Made by a program: the position numbers and the translations under genes. From Methylotenera sp. (GTDB lineage Bacteria > Pseudomonadota > Gammaproteobacteria > Burkholderiales > Methylophilaceae), in NCBI GenBank assembly GCA_027310735.1, contig DAIDAH010000058.1:1-12780 (forward strand): a DNA stretch of 12,780 nucleotides, in the 5' to 3' direction. Below the pieces are notes generated by a model. That model saw only the letters and a program-made list of their open reading frames with translations, was not told the DNA's origin and did not search any database. This document shows, piece after piece, positions 1-5,450 of this stretch. Position 1 is the first letter of the stretch. The number at the start of each line of letters is the position of its first letter.

Positions 1-1
1 T

Positions 2-487
2 GAGTGGCTGCGTGAGGCTGTTGCTGAATACATTGAGGAAGAGTTAGGTCATCAGGAATGGATACTTAATGACATTAAAGAGTGTGGCGGAGATGCTGAG
101 GCTGTGCGCCACGGTACACCAAGTCAGGCGACGGAGCTGATGGTGGCTTATGCTTACGATATGATTAACCGTGTTAGCCCAGTCGGCTTCTTCGGCATGG
201 TATTAGTGCTCGAAGGCACCAGCGTGGCCATGGCGACGCAAGCCGCAGGTGCGATTCAACAAAGCCTTGGTTTGAGCAATAAAGCTTTTAGTTATTTAAC
301 GTCTCACGGCTCTCTGGATATTAGCCATATTGATTTTTATGAAGGGCTGGTCAACAAGATTGACGATGAAAAGGCACGTGTTTTATTGATTCATAGTGCG
401 AAAAATTTCTACAAATTGTACGGTGATATTTTCCGAGATATTGGTAACCGTTTTCTACCAACTAATTCAACGCAGGTTGCAGCATGA
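2..487 (+). CDS. Heme-oxygenase-fold (TenA/PqqC-like) putative diiron enzyme, 5' truncated
   Basis: The reading frame is open from the first complete codon at position 2, so the N-terminus lies outside the window. A GTG at 104 is internal and is not the start. The visible 161 residues resemble the TenA/PqqC/iron-containing redox enzyme superfamily. They carry an ExxH motif (E14-L-G-H17) on one helix, a conserved-looking Glu (E71) in a hydrophobic helix with a GFFG..LVLEG pattern, and an HxxxDxxH motif (H102, D106, H109). In heme-oxygenase-like diiron oxidases such as UndA and CADD, these positions supply metal ligands, so I infer a non-heme diiron or iron enzyme rather than a thiaminase or a regulator. 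Homologues are often labelled 'TenA family transcriptional regulator', which nothing here supports. The stop overlaps the next ATG (ATGA, 484-487), implying translational coupling to the SDR. The substrate is unknown. Confidence 0.8.
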   Translation, partial: EWLREAVAEYIEEELGHQEWILNDIKECGGDAEAVRHGTPSQATELMVAYAYDMINRVSPVGFFGMVLVLEGTSVAMATQAAGAIQQSLGLSNKAFSYLTSHGSLDISHIDFYEGLVNKIDDEKARVLLIHSAKNFYKLYGDIFRDIGNRFLPTNSTQVAA

Positions 488-1326
488 ATTTAAATGGAAA
501 ACGTATTTTACTAACCGGTGCTGCTGGGGGGATAGGCCAGCCATTGGCATTGGCATTATCAAGCAAAGGTGCCAAGCTTGCTTTGGTTGATCGCGATCAA
601 GTAGCTATTTCGACTATGTGTGAAAAGATTAATCAAATAGGCGGTCTCGGTGGAACGGGTGGTATTGCGATGCCCATCGTCACAGACTTTCAAGAAACAG
701 AAACTGATCTTTACCCTGCAAAAAGTGTTGTGAGTCAAGCGGTGGAGCATCTTGGCGGTGTGGATATTTTAATTAACAGTGCCGGTATTCTTGACTTCAC
801 GATGTTTGAAGCACAGAACATGGCACGTATTTCACAGATGATGCATATTAATGCTACTGTGCCGATGCTGTTGACCCGCGCTTTATTGCCGCGTTTTTTT
901 GCACAGAATAGCGGACATATCGTCAATATAGGTTCTATATTTGGATCAATCGGATTTCCGCATTTTGCTACCTACAGTGCAAGCAAGTTTGCGATACACG
1001 GCTTCTCACAAGCCCTGCGTCGCGAGTTGGTTGGCAGCAATATCGCTGTCACTTACATTGCACCGCGTGCAGTCAAAACACCGATGAATGATCAAGCTGC
1101 ATTAATGTTGGCTGCAACTAAAACAGCTATGGATGATCCAGAAGTGGTTGTTGCCAAAATCATTAAAGCGATCGAAGCTGAAAAGCATGAATATTATATT
1201 GGTCAGCCAGAATCTTTCTTTGCTTGGCTTAATGGATTTTTGCCAAGTTTAGTCGACATCGGGCTTAAGAAGCAGGCAGAAATCGCCAGCCGGTTTTTGT
1301 CGCGTAAAAATAATCCAGCTAAATAA
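484..1326 (+). CDS. Short-chain dehydrogenase/reductase (SDR family)
   Basis: This is a 280-residue classical SDR, expected to be a cytoplasmic NAD(P)(H)-dependent oxidoreductase. The Rossmann glycine motif TGAAGGIG is at residues 11-18. D36 follows the second strand (LALVDRD), a position often linked to NAD preference. NSAG (98-101) replaces the usual NNAG. The catalytic set appears complete: N123, S151, Y164 and K168 (YSASK). The cofactor-loop pattern PRAVKTPM follows at 194-201. A glycine-rich insertion (GGLGGTGG, 53-60) lies before the third strand. The C-terminal part, about 242-262, is hydrophobic and may form a substrate lid or peripheral membrane contact, as in lipid- or steroid-acting SDRs (inference). 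The start overlaps the upstream stop by 4 nt, so the two proteins are probably made together and may act in sequence. Family assignment is firm; substrate unknown. Confidence 0.93.
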   Translation: MNLNGKRILLTGAAGGIGQPLALALSSKGAKLALVDRDQVAISTMCEKINQIGGLGGTGGIAMPIVTDFQETETDLYPAKSVVSQAVEHLGGVDILINSAGILDFTMFEAQNMARISQMMHINATVPMLLTRALLPRFFAQNSGHIVNIGSIFGSIGFPHFATYSASKFAIHGFSQALRRELVGSNIAVTYIAPRAVKTPMNDQAALMLAATKTAMDDPEVVVAKIIKAIEAEKHEYYIGQPESFFAWLNGFLPSLVDIGLKKQAEIASRFLSRKNNPAK

Positions 1327-1384
1327 CCAAAGTTTGTCAGCATTAAAGTTAGTTATTGTAAGCAAGTTTATAGAGGAAAATTAC

Positions 1385-2023
1385 ATGAAAAATATGATGT
1401 TATTATTAAGTTTTATCGCGCTATCTTCTCCAGTATTTGCCGATGAGAAGCTGGATGTCGAGATTGCGAAAATTCAGCACGAGTGGGCAAAGGCAAATTA
1501 CCAAACAGCCAAAGATGCTCAGGAGGATGCGTTTAAAGCCCTTATAGAGCAGGCTCATCAAGTGACAACAAGTAGTGCCAATGCGCCAGAAGCTATGATA
1601 TGGGAGGCTATCTCACTCAGTGGATATGCCAAAGCAAAAGGTGGTATTGGTGCGTTGAAGTATGCAGAAAAATCTCGTGACTTGTTAATTGCAGCAGAAA
1701 AAGTCAACCCACAGGCATTGCAAGGTTCAGCCTATACCAGCTTGGGTTCGTTGTATTACAAAGTGCCAGGTTGGCCGATTGGCTTTGGCGACAAAAAGAA
1801 AGCACGAGCTTATTTAGAGAAAGCACTGCAAGTGAATCCTACAGGCATAGATCCTAATTACTTTTATGCTGACTTTTTAAATGGGCAAGGTGAATATGCC
1901 AAAGCCATTGAATATTACAAAAAAGCATTAGCAGCACCAGCTCGCGCTGGCCGAGAAGACGCTGATTCTGGACGTAAAAAAGATATTGAAGACGGTATGC
2001 GTATTGCAGAAGGAAAGATGTAG
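1385..2023 (+). CDS. Exported tetratricopeptide-repeat protein
   Basis: This 212-residue protein probably acts in the periplasm. I chose the ATG at 1385 because GAGG (1373-1376) lies 8 nt upstream and because the product then begins with a good signal peptide: MKNMM, a hydrophobic core LLLSFIALSS, and probable cleavage after VFA at residue 19. An in-frame TTG at 1334 would add 17 residues and bury the signal. The C-terminal half looks like TPR helices. Residues from about 104 onward have the SLGSLYY pattern, and a second unit has YFYADFLNGQGEYAKAIEYYKKAL. Between them is a distinctive segment, PGWPIGFGDKKKARAYLEKAL. TPRs bind proteins, so a scaffolding role is plausible, but no specific function can be read. 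It lies 58 nt after the SDR on the same strand and may be part of the same transcript. Confidence 0.82.
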   Translation: MKNMMLLLSFIALSSPVFADEKLDVEIAKIQHEWAKANYQTAKDAQEDAFKALIEQAHQVTTSSANAPEAMIWEAISLSGYAKAKGGIGALKYAEKSRDLLIAAEKVNPQALQGSAYTSLGSLYYKVPGWPIGFGDKKKARAYLEKALQVNPTGIDPNYFYADFLNGQGEYAKAIEYYKKALAAPARAGREDADSGRKKDIEDGMRIAEGKM

Positions 2024-2152
2024 TTAGTCAAACTTTAGAAAATAGCCACTGATTTATTTTTGGTTAGTGCTGTTGCTGTGTATGGCATTTGAGTTGTTAC
2101 TTAATTACATCGGCAATATGCATATTTGATATCTCTAGCGGCTAATATGACG

Positions 2153-2161
2153 TGCTATGTT
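2153..2161 (+). promoter_or_regulatory. Probable extended -10 promoter for ispD
   Basis: TGCTATGTT matches the extended -10 form TGnTATnnT. No convincing -35 box lies 16-18 nt upstream; the 17-nt spacing position reads CTCTAG. Extended -10 promoters tolerate a weak -35. The predicted transcription start is near 2168, giving a leader of about 33 nt. The spacing fits ispD, and nothing nearer resembles a promoter, but this is inspection only. Confidence 0.35.
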
Positions 2162-2169
2162 AAAATTTG

Positions 2170-2188
2170 GGAATGAATTACACATTCC
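2170..2188 (+). repeat. Short inverted repeat (6-bp stem) in the ispD leader
   Basis: GGAATG (2170-2175) and CATTCC (2183-2188) are perfect reverse complements separated by 7 nt. The element ends 12 nt before the ispD ATG and has no following T-run, so it is not an intrinsic terminator. If the predicted transcription start near 2168 is right, the stem sits at the extreme 5' end of the mRNA, where such hairpins can slow decay. It could also be a dyad operator. A 6-bp repeat can arise by chance. Confidence 0.35.
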
Positions 2189-2200
2189 TAAACTTCTAAT

Positions 2201-2944
2201 ATGGCGCGTTTTCACGTCATTATTCCTGCAGCAGGTGTAGGTAATCGTATGGCAGCCGCCATGCCCAAGCAATATTTACCTCTAAATGGCAAGCCGACCA
2301 TTGCGCACTGTCTGCAAACTTTTTTTTCCAGCTCGCGCATAGCCAGTGTGCACGTAGCGCTGAGTCCAGAAGATGATTTTTGGTCTGAACTTATATCTGA
2401 AATTACACAGGTATCTGAAATTATACCAGAGGCTAAATCAAGATTTTTTCTGCATCGTACGGGAGGTGATTCGCGTGCGGATACCGTACTGAATACCTTG
2501 GTGGCGATGCGTTCGCAAGTGGAGGAAACTGACTGGATTCTGGTGCATGATGCCGCTCGCCCAGGTTTAAGTGTGGCGTTGCTGGATCACCTGCTGGATA
2601 GCCTTGAACATGATGCCGTGGGCGGCTTACTTGCGTTGCCGCTAGCGGATACCTTAAAACAATCGCATGCAGGTGCTAATTCTGAATCCAAGGGTTTAGA
2701 ATTTAGAGTCCAAAAAACTATTCCCCGTGAAGCGCTTTGGCAAGCACAAACACCACAGATGTTTCGTTATGCCTTACTCAAGAGTGCGCTAGAGAATTTT
2801 AACGGCGCACCAACTGATGAGGCGCAGGCGGTTGAAGCGCTGGGCTTGCAACCTAAGTTGGTTGTAGGCTCGGTAAGAAATATGAAAATCACCTATCCCC
2901 AAGATATCACCTTGATGGAAGCGTTGATGCAAATCCCATCATGA
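2201..2944 (+). CDS. ispD: 2-C-methyl-D-erythritol 4-phosphate cytidylyltransferase
   Basis: IspD transfers CMP from CTP to 2-C-methyl-D-erythritol 4-phosphate, giving CDP-methylerythritol and pyrophosphate, in the MEP route to isoprenoid precursors. The 247-residue protein is cytoplasmic and slightly longer than typical. The CTP-binding loop PAAGVGNRM (9-17) is followed by PKQY (22-25), which provides the expected Arg (R16) and Lys (K23). Further family motifs are GGDSRADTV (88-96), VHDAARP (115-121), PREALWQAQTPQ with R176, TDEA (205-208) and NMKIT (227-231) with K229. The start is fixed by the conserved N-terminus, yet the bases just upstream (AACTTCTAAT) contain no Shine-Dalgarno sequence. 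ispF begins 15 nt downstream, the common proteobacterial ispDF order, so the two are surely cotranscribed. Confidence 0.97.
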   Translation: MARFHVIIPAAGVGNRMAAAMPKQYLPLNGKPTIAHCLQTFFSSSRIASVHVALSPEDDFWSELISEITQVSEIIPEAKSRFFLHRTGGDSRADTVLNTLVAMRSQVEETDWILVHDAARPGLSVALLDHLLDSLEHDAVGGLLALPLADTLKQSHAGANSESKGLEFRVQKTIPREALWQAQTPQMFRYALLKSALENFNGAPTDEAQAVEALGLQPKLVVGSVRNMKITYPQDITLMEALMQIPS

Positions 2945-2959
2945 CAAAGGAAAATTGTA

Positions 2960-3436
2960 ATGATTAGAATAGGTCACGGTTTTGATGTCCATCGGCTAGT
3001 GGAGGGACGAAAATGCATCATCGGCGGCGTAGATATTCCTTTTGAGAAGGGTTTGGACGGCCACTCCGATGCCGATGTGCTGTTACATGCAATCTGTGAT
3101 GCCTTGCTAGGCGCGGCAGCACTGGGTGATATTGGTAAGCATTTCCCACCTACGGATATGCGCTACAAGGGCATCGATTCCCGTCAATTGCTTCGTCATG
3201 TGGTGACATTGCTGAAAGATAAGGGTTTTGTGATAGGTAACATAGATGCAACCGTGATCTGCGAAGCACCTAAACTAAGTGCGCATACTGCGCAAATGTG
3301 TAGCTACATCGCTGAAGATTGTAATGTCGATGTTGCTAGCATCAATATTAAGGCAACAACTACGGAGAAGCTGGGTTTTACCGGCCGTGGTGAAGGTATT
3401 GCTGCTGAAGCTGTTTGTTTGTTACAAACAATCTAA
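2960..3436 (+). CDS. ispF: 2-C-methyl-D-erythritol 2,4-cyclodiphosphate synthase
   Basis: IspF cyclises 4-diphosphocytidyl-2-C-methylerythritol 2-phosphate to MEcPP with release of CMP, and acts as a homotrimer with a divalent metal site. At 158 residues it is the normal family length. The metal ligands are visible as D9 and H11 in GFDVH and H43 in the stretch HSDADVLLHA. The loop LGDIGKHFPPTD (56-66) and the C-terminal KATTTEKLGFTGRGEGI (131-147) are family hallmarks that contact the cytidine diphosphate. The start has a good Shine-Dalgarno (AAAGG, 2946-2950) 9 nt upstream of the ATG. Position 15 nt after ispD supports one operon. IspE, which works between IspD and IspF, is not in this window. 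Confidence 0.97.
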   Translation: MIRIGHGFDVHRLVEGRKCIIGGVDIPFEKGLDGHSDADVLLHAICDALLGAAALGDIGKHFPPTDMRYKGIDSRQLLRHVVTLLKDKGFVIGNIDATVICEAPKLSAHTAQMCSYIAEDCNVDVASINIKATTTEKLGFTGRGEGIAAEAVCLLQTI

Positions 3437-3454
3437 AGGCCTCACATTTATCTC

Positions 3455-5278
3455 ATGTTACGTTGGTTCGAAAATCTCTTAAATCCATTTCCTATTGATG
3501 AAATTGCTTCACCGCCTAAAGCGCTTTGGCCTTTTGTGTGGGCTAGTACCAAAGGTTCGCGTTTATTTATTTTAATCATGACGCTGGTAACCGCAATTAT
3601 CGGCGGTTTTGAAGCATTACTGTTTGCTGTGATGGGTAAGGTGGTGGATTGGTTAGGAAAAACGTCGCCTGACTTATTGTGGGCAAAAGAAAAGCATCAT
3701 TTACTGCTATTGATAGGTTTATTGTTGCTAAGTCCGATATTAATCGGATTGCAAACCTTGATTAAGCACCAGACACTGGCTGGTAATTTTCCGATGCGTT
3801 TGCGTTGGAACTTTCATCGACTCATGCTCAGCCAGAGCATGAGTTTTTATCAGGATGAGTTTGCAGGCCGCGTGGCTGCAAAAGTGATGCAAACCGCTTT
3901 GGCTGTGCGAGACGTGTGGTTTACTGTTGCGGATATTCTGGTATTTGTGATTATTTATTTTGTAACGATGGTGATTGTGGTCGGGCATTTTAATACCACG
4001 GTGATGTGGCCATTTTTAGCTTGGGTCGTAAGTTACATTGCTTCTTTGAGTTATTTTGTGCCGCGTCTGGCCAAGGTGTCGCAACATCAAGCCGATGCGC
4101 GCTCATTGATGACAGGCCGAATTACGGATGCATATACCAATATCAGTACGGTTAAGCTATTTTCACATGCGGGTCGTGAGGCTGGTTATGCCAAGTCTGC
4201 CATGCGCGAATTTTTGGGTAATGTTCACGCGCAAATGCGCTATGTTTCTGGTGTAGAAGTGGTGAATCATTTATTGAATGTGTTGCTGGTGATTTCGACT
4301 TCTGGTGTTGCATTATGGTTGTGGACGAAGGGGCAGGTGACCGTGGGTGGTGTGGCGGCAGTGACAGCTATGGCATTGCGCCTAAATGGTATTTCGCACT
4401 GGATTATGTGGGAGCTGACTTCGCTATATGAGCAGATTGGTACGGCGCAGGATGGTGTGAATACCTTATCCATTGCACATCAAATTACAGACGCAGACGA
4501 TGCTAAGCCGCTACAAGTAAGCGCAGGTCACATTCAGTTAGAACAGGTCAGTTTTTCTTACGGAATGGAGCGCCCTGTACTGGATGAACTTAATCTGGAT
4601 ATAAAGCCGGGTGAGAAAGTTGGTTTGGTTGGACGCTCCGGAGTCGGTAAATCCACTATCGTGAATTTATTGCTGCGTTTTTATGATGTTGAGCAGGGTC
4701 GTGTGTTGATTGATGGTCAGGACATTAAGCATGTGACGCAAAATAGCCTGCGCAGCCAGATTGGCATGGTGACGCAAGATACTTCATTACTGCATCGCAG
4801 CGTGCGCGATAACATCTTATATGGTCGCCCCGATGCGGGTGATGCGGAAATGATCAGTGCAGCTAAACGGGCTGAAGCGCATGAGTTTATTCTAGGGTTA
4901 AAAGATGCAAAAGGTCGTACAGGCTACGATGCACATGTGGGCGAGCGCGGCGTCAAGCTGTCAGGCGGGCAGCGCCAGCGCATTGCCATTGCACGTGTGA
5001 TGCTGAAAGACGCACCGATATTGCTGTTGGATGAAGCGACTAGTGCATTGGATTCTGAAGTTGAGCAAGCAATACAAGCTAGCTTGTATCAATTGATGCA
5101 AGGTAAAACCGTTGTGGCTATCGCACACCGACTATCTACCATTGCTGCAATGGATAGATTGATTGTGCTAGATCAAGGAAAAATTATAGAAGAAGGCAAC
5201 CATTATGCCTTGCTTGCACAAGGTGGTTTATACGCACAATTGTGGGCACACCAAAGTGGTGGATTTCTTGGCGAGTAA
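3455..5278 (+). CDS. ABC exporter, fused permease and ATPase (ABCB/MsbA-like)
   Basis: This 607-residue half-transporter should dimerise in the inner membrane and export a substrate using ATP. The N-terminal half holds about six hydrophobic segments, including roughly 37-60, 82-103, 155-178, 183-204 and 268-290. The nucleotide-binding domain occupies about 358-600: A-loop Y369, Walker A GRSGVGKST (393-401), Q-loop Q441, signature LSGGQ (502-506), Walker B ILLLDE (522-527) with catalytic E527, and switch H558. All key residues are present, so it is probably active. It begins 18 nt after ispF, suggesting cotranscription. The only SD-like element (AAAGG at 3435-3439, overlapping the ispF stop) is 15 nt from the ATG, but the stop at 3434-3436 rules out any upstream start in this frame. 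The substrate (lipid, drug or peptide) cannot be told from sequence, and I give no symbol. Confidence 0.93.
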   Translation: MLRWFENLLNPFPIDEIASPPKALWPFVWASTKGSRLFILIMTLVTAIIGGFEALLFAVMGKVVDWLGKTSPDLLWAKEKHHLLLLIGLLLLSPILIGLQTLIKHQTLAGNFPMRLRWNFHRLMLSQSMSFYQDEFAGRVAAKVMQTALAVRDVWFTVADILVFVIIYFVTMVIVVGHFNTTVMWPFLAWVVSYIASLSYFVPRLAKVSQHQADARSLMTGRITDAYTNISTVKLFSHAGREAGYAKSAMREFLGNVHAQMRYVSGVEVVNHLLNVLLVISTSGVALWLWTKGQVTVGGVAAVTAMALRLNGISHWIMWELTSLYEQIGTAQDGVNTLSIAHQITDADDAKPLQVSAGHIQLEQVSFSYGMERPVLDELNLDIKPGEKVGLVGRSGVGKSTIVNLLLRFYDVEQGRVLIDGQDIKHVTQNSLRSQIGMVTQDTSLLHRSVRDNILYGRPDAGDAEMISAAKRAEAHEFILGLKDAKGRTGYDAHVGERGVKLSGGQRQRIAIARVMLKDAPILLLDEATSALDSEVEQAIQASLYQLMQGKTVVAIAHRLSTIAAMDRLIVLDQGKIIEEGNHYALLAQGGLYAQLWAHQSGGFLGE

Positions 5279-5302
5279 AGTTGTCCACTTTAATGCGTAT
5301 TT

Positions 5303-5347
5303 GGTATGATGCCTATACCGTGCAGTCTAATTTTTAGCGGTTAGATT
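5303..5347 (+). repeat. Two weak hairpins after the ABC transporter gene
   Basis: GGTAT (5303-5307) pairs with ATACC (5315-5319) around a 7-nt loop. A second stem, AGTCTAA (5324-5330) with TTAGATT (5341-5347), gives 7 RNA pairs including one G-U. The second stem is followed by ATGGTTTTATATTT rather than a solid T-run. They may help end the ispDF-ABC transcript, but neither is a convincing intrinsic terminator. The rest of the gap up to 5405 is AT-rich and shows no clear -35/-10 pair. Confidence 0.25.
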
Positions 5348-5415
5348 AATGGTTTTATATTTAAAGTATCTAAATAGATGTTAATACAAAATCAATGATA
5401 GAGTTGGAGATATAC

Positions 5416-5445
5416 TTGTCAAAACAACTGCAGCTCATCATCTGA
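5416..5445 (+). CDS. Possible 9-codon leader ORF upstream of the diguanylate cyclase
   Basis: GGAG (5406-5409) lies 6 nt before a TTG at 5416, which opens a short frame encoding MSKQLQLII and ends at TGA (5443-5445). The stop is 5 nt before the ATG of the large cyclase gene, which has no SD of its own (TCTGATAATA precedes it). The arrangement would allow ribosomes that terminate on the leader to reinitiate at 5451. The ORF is in a different frame from the cyclase and is very short, with a weak start codon, so it may be coincidental. Confidence 0.25.
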   Translation: MSKQLQLII

Positions 5446-5450
5446 TAATA

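Noticed and set aside
1334..1384. Upstream TTG start for the TPR gene
   Set aside because: It would put 17 residues before a clear signal peptide and has no SD, whereas the ATG at 1385 has GAGG at a good distance.
2126..2148. TTGATA/TAATAT as a -35/-10 pair for ispD
   Set aside because: The spacer is only 11 nt, too short for a sigma-70 promoter.
5303..5347. Intrinsic terminator after the ABC transporter
   Set aside because: The stems are short and AT-rich and lack a clean T-run, so I list them only as weak hairpins.
5279..5450. Riboswitch (thiamin or c-di-GMP) upstream of the sensor cyclase
   Set aside because: I could not find a thi-box-like or GEMM-like conserved core; only the short leader ORF and weak stems are visible.
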